A DNA stretch of 64,000 nt from Nocardia sp. CDC159 (GCF_023740735.1 NZ_JAMRXH010000002.1:186001-250000), one strand, 5' to 3'; positions 49,401-58,442 are shown, counted from the first letter of the stretch. The notes: a model not told the origin generated them from the sequence alone. Numbers and translations: made by a program.

Positions 49401-49979
49401 TCAGATGCCCGGCGGCCAGCCCGGCGCCGGGCCCGCGGGGTCGTCGGCCAGCCGCGCGGCGATCCAGGAGTCTCGGCGCACCCCGCGCTGGTCGCCGCCC
49501 AGGCGCAGCAGGCCCTCGTAGCGGAAGCCCACGCGGCGGGCGACCGCGGCGGAGGCATGGTTGCCGACGAAGGCGCGCCATTCGATGCGGGTCAGGGACA
49601 GGTGTTCGGGGGCGAAGCCGAAGTCGCAGACCAGGGCGGCGGCGCGGGTCATCAGGCCCTTGCCCCGGCCGCGGGAGGCGAGCCAGAAGCCGATCTCCGC
49701 GGCGGCGACGTCGCCGAGGTCGCGGCGCATCAGGCCGATCATGCCGACCAGCGGGGCGTCGGCCGATTCGCGGATGGCCCAGGTGGGGGCGCCGCCGTAC
49801 CAGCCGGGGGCGACGACATCGGCCAGGAACTTCTCCGCGTGCTCGCGCTCGTAGGGGACGGGGATGGTCGTCCACTCGCCGATCGAGGGTTCGCGGCAGC
49901 AGTCGACGATGGTGTCGATCTCGGCCTCGGCCGGGCGCGACAGCCACACCGTGCCGTCGGTCAATACACAGTCCGCCAT
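49401..49979 (-). CDS. GNAT-family N-acetyltransferase, RimJ/RimL-like
   Basis: Protein of 192 aa with the layout of ribosomal-protein or metabolite acetyltransferases: LTDGTVWLSRPAEAEIDTIVDCC, IGEWTTIPVPY, WLASRGRGKGLMTRAA (acetyl-CoA loop R/GxGxG/A, near residue 105), LTRIEWRAFVGNHASAAVARRVGFRYEGLLR. The ATG at 49979 gives the usual family N-terminus. It is divergent to the ECF41 sigma gene with a 66-bp spacer. Substrate unknown. Confidence 0.88.
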   Translation of the reverse strand: MADCVLTDGTVWLSRPAEAEIDTIVDCCREPSIGEWTTIPVPYEREHAEKFLADVVAPGWYGGAPTWAIRESADAPLVGMIGLMRRDLGDVAAAEIGFWLASRGRGKGLMTRAAALVCDFGFAPEHLSLTRIEWRAFVGNHASAAVARRVGFRYEGLLRLGGDQRGVRRDSWIAARLADDPAGPAPGWPPGI

Positions 49980-50045
49980 GGCGTGATGCTGCCACGAGAA
50001 GGTCTGGCGGCCCAGCGAATTTCGACCGTCCGTAAACTCACCGCA

Positions 50046-50972
50046 ATGGTTGCCGCTCTGCTCGCCGATCTCTTCGAATCCCACCGGGCGCACCTGCTCG
50101 CGGTGGCCTATCGGCTGACCGGCAGCGTGACCGACGCCGAGGACGCGGTACAGGAGAGCTGGCTACGGCTGGCGACCGCCCGCCAGTACGAGATCGAGGA
50201 TATGCGGGCCTGGCTCACCACCGTGGTGAGCCGAATCTGCCTGGACCAGCTGCGCAGTGCGGCCCATCGCCGGGAACGCTATGTGGGCCAGTGGCTTCCG
50301 GAGTTCGTGGTGACCGCGGCCACCCCCTCCAGCACGCCCGATCCGCTCGAAACCGTGGTGCGCAGACAGGATCTCCGGCTCGCCGCGCTGGTCGTGCTCG
50401 ATACTTTGACCCCGCCGCAGCGCGTGGCCTTCGTCCTGCACGACGGCTACGCCGTCGCCTTCGACGAGATCGCCGACATCCTCGAGGTCTCCCCCGAGGC
50501 GGCGCGGCAGTTGGCCTCCCGGGCGCGAAAGGCCCTGGCACACACGCCGGCAGCGGTCCCGGACGCCGAACACGCGGCCGCGGTGCGCCGCCTGCTGGCG
50601 GCGATGGCCGCCGGTGATCTCGCGGCGGTGGTCGCGGCACTGCATCCGGACGCGCGGTTCGTCTCCGATGCCGACGGGACCACCCGCACCGCGCTGAATG
50701 TCGTCGCCGGGGCCGAGAAGATCGCCCGCTTCGTCGTCGGCCTGCTGCGCAAGTACGACCTGCGCCTGTCCGAGGACGGGAATGTCGAATTCGAATTCGT
50801 CAGCGTCAATGGGCAACTCGGGCTGCTGCTGCACGAGCGGGCGCCGCAGGACGGCGTGCCGGGCTCGCCGCCGCGGGTGCTGGCGTTCACGGTGCGGGAT
50901 GGATCGGTGTGGGCGGCTTATGAACTCGCGAACCCCGCCAAACTACGGCGGGGTCTGCGGGTTCCGCACTGA
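50046..50972 (+). CDS. ECF41-type sigma factor (SigJ-like)
   Basis: Extracytoplasmic-function sigma factor of 308 aa. Sigma2 (FESHRAHLLAVAYRLTGSVTDAEDAVQESWLRL, residues 8-40 by position) and sigma4 (TLTPPQRVAFVLHDGYAVAFDEIADILEVSPEAARQLASRARK) are joined to a C-terminal SnoaL-like extension of about 110 residues. The linker WLPEF and the terminal NPAKL match the WLPEP and NPDKL motifs by which the ECF41 extension controls activity without an anti-sigma factor. The ATG is 7 nt after TAAACT (leaderless). ECF41 genes usually sit by a carboxymuconolactone decarboxylase or oxidoreductase gene, which is not the case here. Confidence 0.92.
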   Translation: MVAALLADLFESHRAHLLAVAYRLTGSVTDAEDAVQESWLRLATARQYEIEDMRAWLTTVVSRICLDQLRSAAHRRERYVGQWLPEFVVTAATPSSTPDPLETVVRRQDLRLAALVVLDTLTPPQRVAFVLHDGYAVAFDEIADILEVSPEAARQLASRARKALAHTPAAVPDAEHAAAVRRLLAAMAAGDLAAVVAALHPDARFVSDADGTTRTALNVVAGAEKIARFVVGLLRKYDLRLSEDGNVEFEFVSVNGQLGLLLHERAPQDGVPGSPPRVLAFTVRDGSVWAAYELANPAKLRRGLRVPH

Positions 50973-51048
50973 CGGGGTCTGCGGGTGCCGACCTGACGGG
51001 GTCTGCGGGTTCCGCACCGACGCGGTCTGCGGATCCCCACCGACACCT
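50953..51048 (+). repeat. Four 24-bp tandem repeats at the sigma-factor 3' end
   Basis: Copies of GTCTGCGGGTTCCGCAC-type sequence start at 50953, 50977, 51001 and 51025. The first contains the end of the ECF41 gene. In its frame each copy re-encodes RGLR(V/I)P, and copy 2 also re-creates a TGA stop. The last copy reaches the stop codon of the convergent binding-protein gene. Confidence 0.9.
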
Positions 51049-52027
51049 ACCCGCCGATCTTCCCCGACATGTCGTACTCCTGATACAGCTGTGCCGCGTT
51101 CTCCTTGGTCACCCGGGTGGTCGGCAGGATCTGCGTCTTCTCGTACGGCTGCTTGCGCAGGATCTTCACCAGCGTGTCCACCGCCTGTTCGGCACAGGTC
51201 GGATAGACGAAGGTGGTCAGCAGCTGCCCGTTCTGCACCGCGCGGATGCCGCCGGTCGGGATGGCCAACCCGTCGATGCCGATGATCGGGATCGCCCCGG
51301 CCTTACCCGCGCCCTGGATGGCCAGCTGCGCGCCGAGGGCCATATCGTCGTTGTGCGCGTAGACCAGATCGATCTTGTCACCCCGGGCCAGCCACTGCTG
51401 CATGATCGCGGTGGCATTGGTCTTGAGCCACTTGGCCTCCTGCTGGGCGGTGATCGAGATATTGCGGCCCGCAATGGCATCCCGGAAGCCCTTGGCCCGA
51501 TCGATCTGCGGCTGGTCGGACAGAATGCCCTGCAGTTCGACCACATTGCCACCGTTCGGCAGCGCCTCTACGGCCGCCTCCCCGGCCAGCTTGCCGATCA
51601 GGTAGTTGTCGCCGCCGATGAACGCCGAATAGCAGTCGGTGTGCACGCTGCGATCGAGCACGATCACCGGAATGTTGGCGGCGCAGGCCTGCTCCACCGC
51701 GGCGGCCAGCGGCGCGGGCTCGTTGGGCGAGACGATCAGCGCATCCACCTTCTGCTGCACGAAGTTCTGTACCTGGCTCACCTGGACCGCGCTGTCCTGA
51801 TGCGCGTCGGTGATGGGCAGCAGCTTCAGGTCGGGATGCTGTTTGACGAAATACTGCAGCTGCAGATTCAGTTGCGCGCGATAGGGTTCGGCGTTGTTGG
51901 ACTGCGAATAGCCCACGACGAACTGCTTACCGTCGCCCGAGGGGCTCGGCGGGTTGGCGGCGCAGGCCGACGCCAGCGCGGCGGCAGCACAGACGGCCAG
52001 GACCGAAATACGGTGTAACAGACTCAT
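51047..52027 (-). CDS. Sugar ABC importer, ribose-type binding lipoprotein
   Basis: Periplasmic-binding-protein-like lipoprotein of 326 aa. Lipobox ALASAC (Cys near residue 22). The type I PBP fold shows VGYSQSNNAEPYRAQLN, VDALIVSPNEPAPLAAAVEQ, IPVIVLDRSVHTDCYSAFIGGDN, HNDDMALGAQLAIQGAGK and IIGIDGLAIPTGGIRAV. It is the last gene of the isomerase-ATPase-permease-binding protein operon, overlapping the permease gene by 4 nt. The ligand is probably a monosaccharide; the isomerase points to an L-arabinose- or L-fucose-like sugar. Confidence 0.88.
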   Translation of the reverse strand: MSLLHRISVLAVCAAAALASACAANPPSPSGDGKQFVVGYSQSNNAEPYRAQLNLQLQYFVKQHPDLKLLPITDAHQDSAVQVSQVQNFVQQKVDALIVSPNEPAPLAAAVEQACAANIPVIVLDRSVHTDCYSAFIGGDNYLIGKLAGEAAVEALPNGGNVVELQGILSDQPQIDRAKGFRDAIAGRNISITAQQEAKWLKTNATAIMQQWLARGDKIDLVYAHNDDMALGAQLAIQGAGKAGAIPIIGIDGLAIPTGGIRAVQNGQLLTTFVYPTCAEQAVDTLVKILRKQPYEKTQILPTTRVTKENAAQLYQEYDMSGKIGG

Positions 52028-53100
52028 TCTCGACTCCTGAACGAGATCCGACGGAAGAGATCGGGTCGCTGCAACACCACGGCGACCACGACGATCAGGC
52101 CCTTGATGATCAGCTGCGCATTGGCGCTGACCCCGTTGAGCCCCAGCACGTTGTCCAGCAGCGTCAGAATCAGCGCCCCGACGAACGTGCCGGTGATGGT
52201 GCCCTTACCACCCGCCAGGCTCGCACCGCCGATGACCGCGGCCGCGATGGCGTCGAGCTCGTAACCGGTTCCGGCCAGCGGATCGGCCGAGGCGCGGTAG
52301 GCGGCGTCGATCGGCCCGGCGAATCCGGCCAGCATTCCCGACAGGGTGAACACCGAGACCACGACCAGCGTGACATTGACACCGGAAAGCCTTGCGGCCG
52401 TGGGGTTCCCGCCGACAGCGTAGATATGGCGGCCGAACCGGGTCTTGGTCAGCACCAGTTGGAAGACGACGCAGACCAGCACGAACGCCAGGACCGGATA
52501 GGCGATTCCGGCCCGCCCGAAGAAGGGCAGCCAGGTGCCCTCGAACAGGGTGTGTCCGGGCGTGCCCAGCTGGGCGAATTCCGCGGCCCGCTCGGTCGGC
52601 TGCCCATTCTCGTCGACCACGGCCGTGCCGACCGCGACATTGCCCGAGATCTGCCGGTCCAGCCCGCGCACGATCGAGAGCATGGCCAGCGTCATGACGA
52701 ACGACTGCACCCGCAGCACGGTCGTGCCCAGCCCGTTGCACAGTCCGAAGAACGCGCCGACCAACGCCGAACAGGGCACGATCAGCCACGGGCTCAGATC
52801 GTGGTCGACCAGGAGCAGGGCCGAGGTCAACGCTCCGATACCCATGATCGACCCCACCGACAGGTCGATGCCCGCGGTCAGGATCACCAGCGTCACCCCG
52901 ACCGCGAGGATGCCGCGCGCGGAGAAGGCCGCGATGGCGTTGGTGAGATTGGTCTGGTTCCAGAAGTACTGGCCCTTGCTGATGATGCCGAAGGCGATCA
53001 CCAGCAGCAGGCCGATATAGCCCTGTGCCGCACCGAGATACGGCCGCAGCCGGACGATCCCGGCCCACAGGCGCGCGGCGGGGGAGGCGGGATCGGTCAT
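52024..53100 (-). CDS. Sugar ABC importer permease, RbsC-like
   Basis: Membrane permease of 358 aa with about ten helices. Family signatures: ARGILAVGVTLVILTAGIDLSVGSIMGIGAL (residues 52-82 by position) and SLAGGKGTITGTFVGALILTLLDNVLGLNGV. An extended extracytoplasmic loop (NVAVGTAVVDENGQPTERAA, about residues 153-172) is typical of some pentose and galactofuranose permeases. It overlaps both neighbours by 4 nt. Confidence 0.92.
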   Translation of the reverse strand: MTDPASPAARLWAGIVRLRPYLGAAQGYIGLLLVIAFGIISKGQYFWNQTNLTNAIAAFSARGILAVGVTLVILTAGIDLSVGSIMGIGALTSALLLVDHDLSPWLIVPCSALVGAFFGLCNGLGTTVLRVQSFVMTLAMLSIVRGLDRQISGNVAVGTAVVDENGQPTERAAEFAQLGTPGHTLFEGTWLPFFGRAGIAYPVLAFVLVCVVFQLVLTKTRFGRHIYAVGGNPTAARLSGVNVTLVVVSVFTLSGMLAGFAGPIDAAYRASADPLAGTGYELDAIAAAVIGGASLAGGKGTITGTFVGALILTLLDNVLGLNGVSANAQLIIKGLIVVVAVVLQRPDLFRRISFRSRE

Positions 53101-54674
53101 GAGCGGTCCCCATCGCGCGCCAGGGCGGGCCGCGCCATCGCCGCGGTGAGAATGCGCTCCTGATCGAACGGCTCGCCGCGGGCGGGATCGCGATGGAATT
53201 CGCCGGTGATCCGCCCCTCACAGAGCACGAGGATGCGGTCGCACATGCCGATCAGTTCGGGCAGTTCCGAGGACACCGCCACGATCGCCGCTCCGCCGCG
53301 CGCCAGCTGATCCATCAGCGCGTGCACCTCGGCCTTGGCGCCCACGTCGATACCGCGGGTGGGCTCGTCCATGAGCAGCACCGACGGCCGGGTGAGCAGA
53401 CATTTGGCCAGCACGACCTTCTGCTGATTGCCGCCGGACAGCGTCCCCACCACGCTGTTCGGCGAGGCCGTCTTGACCCGCAGTTCGCCCAGCTGCCGGG
53501 AAACCTCGGCCCGCTCGCGCCGCGCGTCGACCGTGCGCCACGGCCGCAGGAATCGACCCAGCGCGGCCAGCGAGGCGTTGAACCGCACCGTATTCGCCAG
53601 CACCAGGCTCTGCGCCTTGCGATCCTCCGCGACCAGGGCGAGGCCGTGGGCGATCGCGTGCCGTGGGCCGCGCGGGTGGTAGCGCCGCCCGTTCAGCACG
53701 ATCCGCCCTCCCGCCACGGGCACCGCCCCGTACAGCGCCTCGAGCACCTCGCTGCGGCCCGCGCCCATCAACCCGGCCAGGCCCACGATCTCCCCCGCCG
53801 CCACCTGGAACGAAATATCCCGCAGGGCAACGGCTTCACCGCCGTCCGCAGACCGCGTCGACAGGTCCTCGACCCGCAACCGCACCGGCTCACCCGAATG
53901 TTGTTCGGCGCGACGGGGAAACAGCTCACCCAGCGAGCGGCCGACCATCAGCTGGATCAGCTCCGCGCGCTCGGTGGTCGCCATCACCCGGTGCCCCACG
54001 TGCACGCCGTCGCGCAGCACGGTCACCGAATCGGCGATCTGCGCCAGCTCCTCGATGCGGTGCGAAATGTAGATCACCCCTACATCCCGCGCGGTCAGCC
54101 CGCGGATCACCGTGAACAGCCGCTGCGCCTCGGATTCGGTGAGCGCCGAGGTCGGTTCGTCCATCACCAGCACCGCGAGCCGATGATTGAGGGCCTTGGC
54201 GACCTCGATGAGCTGCTGTTCGGCCAGGCGGCACTGCCACACCGGCCGCCGGGGCGGCAGCCGCAGCCCCACCCGGGCCAGCAGCTCCCGGGCGCGCGCG
54301 TCCATGGCGGCGCGATCCAAAGTGCCACGCAGGGTGCGCAATTCCTGCCCCAGGAACAGGTTGTCCGCGATCGACAGCTGCGGCACCAGATTCAGCTCCT
54401 GGTGGATCATGGCGACACCGTGCCGTGCGGCATCGCGGGGTGAGCGCGGATGCACCGCGACACCGTCGATTTCGATGCTGCCAGCGTCGGGTGCGAACAC
54501 GCCGGCGAGGATGTTCATCAGCGTGGACTTGCCCGCGCCGTTCTCGCCCAGCAGCGCCAGCACCTCACCGCGGCGCAGCGTCAGATCGACCCCGCGCAGG
54601 GCCCGCACGCCCGGAAAGGACTTGGTGATACCACTCATCGTGAGCAGCACCGGGCGCTGGTCGCGGTCGATCAT
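53097..54674 (-). CDS. Sugar ABC importer ATPase, RbsA-like tandem
   Basis: Two-domain ABC ATPase of 525 aa. Domain 1: Walker A GENGAGKST, switch LAEQQLIEVAKAL in place of the usual LSGGQ, Walker B VLVMDEPTSAL. Domain 2: the degenerate Walker A GLMGAGRSEVLEAL normal for RbsA, LSGGNQQKVVLAKCL, VLLMDEPTRGIDVGAK. The ATG at 54674 follows the isomerase stop by 8 nt. It energises import through the RbsC-like permease. Confidence 0.94.
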   Translation of the reverse strand: MIDRDQRPVLLTMSGITKSFPGVRALRGVDLTLRRGEVLALLGENGAGKSTLMNILAGVFAPDAGSIEIDGVAVHPRSPRDAARHGVAMIHQELNLVPQLSIADNLFLGQELRTLRGTLDRAAMDARARELLARVGLRLPPRRPVWQCRLAEQQLIEVAKALNHRLAVLVMDEPTSALTESEAQRLFTVIRGLTARDVGVIYISHRIEELAQIADSVTVLRDGVHVGHRVMATTERAELIQLMVGRSLGELFPRRAEQHSGEPVRLRVEDLSTRSADGGEAVALRDISFQVAAGEIVGLAGLMGAGRSEVLEALYGAVPVAGGRIVLNGRRYHPRGPRHAIAHGLALVAEDRKAQSLVLANTVRFNASLAALGRFLRPWRTVDARRERAEVSRQLGELRVKTASPNSVVGTLSGGNQQKVVLAKCLLTRPSVLLMDEPTRGIDVGAKAEVHALMDQLARGGAAIVAVSSELPELIGMCDRILVLCEGRITGEFHRDPARGEPFDQERILTAAMARPALARDGDRS

Positions 54675-54682
54675 GGGAAACC

Positions 54683-56098
54683 TCAGGCGGCGTCGCCGAA
54701 TCCGTCGTAGTCGATGTCCAGCAGCTCGCACAGCGCCCGCAGCTCGGCCACATATTCACCGGGAATGGCGTGGATGTGGTTGGCCCCGAAGCGATTCAGG
54801 AACTCCGTGGCGTCCACGTGCAGCCGCGCGAAGGCGTGCGGCCACTCGAAGGTCGACATGCGCATCATGGCGTCGTTGGTCGCCGCGTCGTAGTTCTCGA
54901 ATTCCCCGCGCATCGCCTGTAGCCGGTAGCGGCCGTCGAGGCGGGTGAGCCGGGCCAGGGTGAACGATCCGGGGGCGGCCAGATGATGGACCGAGGCTCC
55001 ACCGGCGGGGAAGAAGAACACCTCCGGATAGAAGTGCGTGCGCGCGAGGTTCTCCAGCGGATCGTCCGACCGGGCGGCGAACCAGGTGGCGTGCTGACCG
55101 GAATTGCACAGATCCCACACGTCGCGATCGGCGTGGTAGTGCCGGACGTCGGCGAACAGCACCGGCGTCCCGGACAGCCCCTTGAGCAGCTGCATGGTCA
55201 GCGCGGCGTCCATGTCCGACTCCGTGGCGGTGACGTGGGTGGGCTTGGGACCCTCCCAGTCGTAGGGGTCGTTGAGGAATGCCTCGGCGATGTCCATGGT
55301 GGCGAAGTGGGTGGTCAGCTCCGGCTGGCCCTTGATCCCGGAGAAGTCCAGCCGCCATTCGTCGATCAGCTCGCGCACGGCGTAGTAGGAGCGGATCTGG
55401 CGCTCGAACAGTTCCGGAGTCAGGGCCTTACCGTCGTAGTGCACGCCCGCGGCGTTCTTCTCCAGCCACATCCGCGCCTGGCTCACCCGCCCGGCATCCA
55501 CGGATTCGCTGCGCCGCACGATCTCCCACTGGTCGATCTCCTCGACATCGATGCCGAAGGTGCGCATCCACTGGTCGGTGTCGGCAACGGCGGTGTACAT
55601 GCCCATGGGGCGCCCGCCGATGCGGCCGAAGGTGGCGCCGCGCAACGTCTGTGCCGCAGCGGCGGCCCGCACCCGGACCAGCACTCGCTCCCGGGTGACC
55701 GGATCGTCGATATCGCCCCACGCCCTGGTGTGGCGGCGGCCGATCTGATCCAGCGCACCACCGGCGGCGAGCATGCCGACCATCCCCGGCTGCACCGGAT
55801 CGAGGCCGCCGAACAGCAGCAGCGGACCCGGAGTCGCCTCCGCCGCAAGCATTGTGAAATGTGGGAAGGCCCAGACGGCGTAGTGGAAGATGGTCAGGTC
55901 CACGCGCTGATCGGCCAGGCGGCGGGCCGCGGCGGTGGCCCCCGCATTGGTCCAGACGATATCCCCGACGATCACCTCGTGACCGGCCGCGCGCAGGGCG
56001 GCGGCCAGCGATTCCGCTCCGGCACTGATGAATTCGGTGATATCGCGGTGGACGAAGTCGCGTCCGTCGGACATGGACAGCAGCCCGATGCGAGCCAT
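54683..56098 (-). CDS. L-fucose/L-arabinose isomerase-family protein
   Basis: Sugar ketol-isomerase-like protein of 471 aa, first gene of the transporter operon. The N-terminal Rossmann-type domains include GLLSMSDGRDFVHRD and VDLTIFHYAVWAFPHFTMLAAEA. The conserved metal and substrate residues of the superfamily appear as GIKGQPELTTHF (Glu), LFADVRHYHADRDVWDLCNSGQHATWF (Asp, His) and the C-terminal FGANHIHAIPGEY. It presumably converts the imported aldose to a ketose; a matching kinase is not in the operon, so catabolism needs an enzyme encoded elsewhere. The substrate is not settled. Confidence 0.8.
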   Translation of the reverse strand: MARIGLLSMSDGRDFVHRDITEFISAGAESLAAALRAAGHEVIVGDIVWTNAGATAAARRLADQRVDLTIFHYAVWAFPHFTMLAAEATPGPLLLFGGLDPVQPGMVGMLAAGGALDQIGRRHTRAWGDIDDPVTRERVLVRVRAAAAAQTLRGATFGRIGGRPMGMYTAVADTDQWMRTFGIDVEEIDQWEIVRRSESVDAGRVSQARMWLEKNAAGVHYDGKALTPELFERQIRSYYAVRELIDEWRLDFSGIKGQPELTTHFATMDIAEAFLNDPYDWEGPKPTHVTATESDMDAALTMQLLKGLSGTPVLFADVRHYHADRDVWDLCNSGQHATWFAARSDDPLENLARTHFYPEVFFFPAGGASVHHLAAPGSFTLARLTRLDGRYRLQAMRGEFENYDAATNDAMMRMSTFEWPHAFARLHVDATEFLNRFGANHIHAIPGEYVAELRALCELLDIDYDGFGDAA

Positions 56099-56117
56099 CC
56101 GGCACCTCCCGCGCTCG

Positions 56118-56134
56118 CGAGAAATCGATTTCCG
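56118..56134. promoter_or_regulatory. LacI-type operator candidate 1
   Basis: CGAGAAATCGATTTCCG, containing the perfect palindrome GAAATCGATTTC with a central CG as in LacI-family operators. It is 20 nt upstream of the isomerase start. Confidence 0.6.
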
Positions 56135-56207
56135 ATAGCAAGGTTCGCACAGTGCCGCCGGTCACAGTGGGGCTTTCGGGCGACTCGCGAGGTTTCGGTG
56201 AGAATAT

Positions 56208-56224
56208 GGGGAATCGTTTTCTCG
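56208..56224. promoter_or_regulatory. LacI-type operator candidate 2
   Basis: GGGGAATCGTTTTCTCG; its complement matches operator 1 at 14 of 17 positions. It is 26 nt upstream of the lacI-type gene and 90 bp centre to centre from operator 1, so autoregulation and DNA looping are possible. Confidence 0.55.
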
Positions 56225-56249
56225 AGGAACCAACCGAAGGCGGTGGTAC

Positions 56250-57257
56250 ATGGCGGTGACCATCCGCGATGTCGCGGCACTGGCGGGGGTATCGCCCGCC
56301 ACGGTGTCCAGGGTGCTGAACGGCGATGCCCGGGTCGCCCTCGAACTGCGCGAGCGGGTGCGCGAGGCCGTCGCCAAGCTCGGGTACCGACCCAACAGCG
56401 CGGCCCGGTCGCTGCGCACCCGGGCCACCAAGGTGCTCGGGTTGATCATCGCCGACATCCAGAATCCGTTCTTCACCGCCCTGGCTCGCGGGGTCGAGGA
56501 CGCGGCCAACGAGCGCGACTACTCGGTGGTGCTGGCCAACTCGGACGAGAGCCTGAACAAGGAGCAGCGTTATCTGGAGGTGGCCGCGGCCGAGCGGATG
56601 GCCGGGGTGGTGCTCGCCCCGTCCTCGACCAGCGCCAGTCGCATCGACACCCTGACCGATCGCGGAATTCCGGTGGTGGCCATCGACCGGCGGCTGCGCT
56701 GGGCCGACGTCGACAGCGTGACGGTCAACAATCAGAAGGCCGCCAAGGAGGCGGTCGACCATCTCATCGCCGCGGGCGCGCGCCGCATCGCCATGATCAC
56801 CGGCCCGTCGGACGCCTCGACCGCCACCAGCCGCCTGGCCGGTTATCGGGCCGCGCTGCGCGAGGCCGGGCTGACCCCGGATCCGGCGCTGGAGGTCCGC
56901 GGCGACTACCGCGTGGAGAGCGGGCGCGCGGCGGCGCAGGCCCTGCTCGACCTGCCGCACCGCCCAGACGGGCTGTTCGTGGCCAACAATCTCATGATGG
57001 TCGGCACCCTGGACGCGCTGGCCCGGGCCGGGGTCCGCTTCCCTGACGATCTGCTGCTGGCCGGATTCGACGAGATGAGCTGGGCCGGGTTCGCACCCCC
57101 TATCACCCTGGTGGAACAGCCCAGCTACGAGATCGGCCGCCGGGCGGCCGAACTGCTGCTGCGCCGCATCGCGGGCGAGGATTTCCCGCCCCAGCGCATC
57201 GTGCTGCCCGCTCGGTTGCGCATCCGCTCCAGCACCGATCACACCGCCGTCGCCTGA
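56250..57257 (+). CDS. LacI-family repressor of the sugar operon
   Basis: Transcription regulator of 335 aa. HTH and hinge: TIRDVAALAGVSPATVSRVLNG (residues 4-25) and YRPNSAARSLRTRATKVLGLI (about 48-68). The ligand domain is PBP-like with IADIQNPFFTALARGVEDAA, IPVVAIDRRLRWADVDSVTVNN, GLFVANNLMMVGTLDAL and FDEMSWAGFAPPITLVEQP. Divergent from the isomerase-transporter operon with two operator-like sites between, it most likely represses that operon until the sugar binds. Confidence 0.93.
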   Translation: MAVTIRDVAALAGVSPATVSRVLNGDARVALELRERVREAVAKLGYRPNSAARSLRTRATKVLGLIIADIQNPFFTALARGVEDAANERDYSVVLANSDESLNKEQRYLEVAAAERMAGVVLAPSSTSASRIDTLTDRGIPVVAIDRRLRWADVDSVTVNNQKAAKEAVDHLIAAGARRIAMITGPSDASTATSRLAGYRAALREAGLTPDPALEVRGDYRVESGRAAAQALLDLPHRPDGLFVANNLMMVGTLDALARAGVRFPDDLLLAGFDEMSWAGFAPPITLVEQPSYEIGRRAAELLLRRIAGEDFPPQRIVLPARLRIRSSTDHTAVA

Positions 57258-57275
57258 GCCGACTACGTTGTGACC

Positions 57276-58442
57276 ATGGAGCAGATCCCGACCGTCGCGC
57301 GCCTCCGTCCGTTCGCCTCGACGATCTTCGCCGAGATGACCGAGCTCGCCATTCGCCACGGCGCGGTCAACCTGGGGCAGGGATTCCCGGATACCGACGG
57401 CCCGGCCGGAATGCTGTCGGTGGCGCGCCAGGCCATCGCCGACGGGTTCAATCAGTATCCGCCCGGACGCGGGGTGCCGACGCTGCGGCGGGCCATCGCG
57501 ACCGACCGCATGCGCCGCTACGGCACGCAGTACGACCCGGACAGTCAGGTGCTGGTGACCGTCGGGGCCACCGAGGCGCTGGCCGCGGCCGTGTTGGGCC
57601 TGGTCGAGCCGGGTCAGGAGGTGGTGCTGATCGAGCCGTACTACGACTCCTACGCCGCCGCCGTGGCGCTGGCGGGGGCCGCCCGGCGCACCGCGCGTCT
57701 GGTACCCGACGGGGACGGGTTCGCCCTCGACCTGGACAGCCTGCGCGCCGCGATCGGTCCGAAAACCCGTCTGCTGCTGCTCAATTCGCCGCACAACCCG
57801 ACCGGCACAGTACTCGGACGCGCGGATCTGACGGCCATCGCCGAGCTCGCGCGCGAGCACGATCTGATCGTGGTCGCCGACGAGGTCTACGAACATCTCA
57901 CCTTCGACGGCCACGAGCACATCAGCATTTCCACGCTGCCCGGCATGTTCGAGCGCACCGTCGTGATCTCCAGTGCGGCAAAGACGTTCAGCGTCACCGG
58001 CTGGAAGATCGGCTGGGCCTGCGGTCCCGCGCCGCTGATCGACGGGGTGCTCGCGGCCAAGCAGTTTCTCACCTTCGTGGGCGGCGGGCCGTTCCAGCCC
58101 GCGGTCGCGCACGCGCTGGAACACGAGCAGGAGTGGGTGGCCGCGCTGCGGGACAGCCTGTCAGACAAGCGGATTCGGCTGTCCAAGGCGCTGGCCGATG
58201 CCGGATTCGAGGTGAAACGCAGCGACGGAACGTATTTCGTCACCGCCGACATCTCCGGCCTCAGCGCCGCCGACGCCCTCATCTTCTGCCGCGAACTACC
58301 CGAACGCCTGGGCGTGGCGGCCGTGCCGATCAGCGTGTTCGCCGACGACAAGGCCGCCTGGAATCGCCTGGTGCGCTTCGCCTTCTGCAAACAAGACCAG
58401 ACCCTCGACGAGGCCGTCCGACGCCTGCACGCCGCTCACTGA
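57276..58442 (+). CDS. dapC: Aminotransferase, DapC (Rv0858c)-like
   Basis: Class I fold PLP aminotransferase of 388 aa, closest in my reading to Rv0858c, assigned as N-succinyldiaminopimelate aminotransferase of lysine/meso-DAP synthesis. Signatures: VNLGQGFPDTDGPAGML, NQYPPGRGVPTLRRAIA, INSPHNPTGTV-like NSPHNPTGTVL, VADEVYEHLTFDGHEH, the PLP lysine in SSAAKTFSVTGWKIGWACGP, and the closing RFAFCKQDQTLDEAVRRL. The ATG at 57276 is 6 nt after TACGTT (leaderless). Its end overlaps the convergent DAHP synthase gene by 7 nt. Related kynurenine/glutamine transaminases share these motifs. Confidence 0.82.
   Translation: MEQIPTVARLRPFASTIFAEMTELAIRHGAVNLGQGFPDTDGPAGMLSVARQAIADGFNQYPPGRGVPTLRRAIATDRMRRYGTQYDPDSQVLVTVGATEALAAAVLGLVEPGQEVVLIEPYYDSYAAAVALAGAARRTARLVPDGDGFALDLDSLRAAIGPKTRLLLLNSPHNPTGTVLGRADLTAIAELAREHDLIVVADEVYEHLTFDGHEHISISTLPGMFERTVVISSAAKTFSVTGWKIGWACGPAPLIDGVLAAKQFLTFVGGGPFQPAVAHALEHEQEWVAALRDSLSDKRIRLSKALADAGFEVKRSDGTYFVTADISGLSAADALIFCRELPERLGVAAVPISVFADDKAAWNRLVRFAFCKQDQTLDEAVRRLHAAH

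Noticed and set aside
55428-58124. 898-aa minus-strand ORF across the isomerase, lacI and dapC genes
   Set aside because: It is a high-GC shadow frame antisense to two clear genes and out of frame with the isomerase; no domain motif is present.
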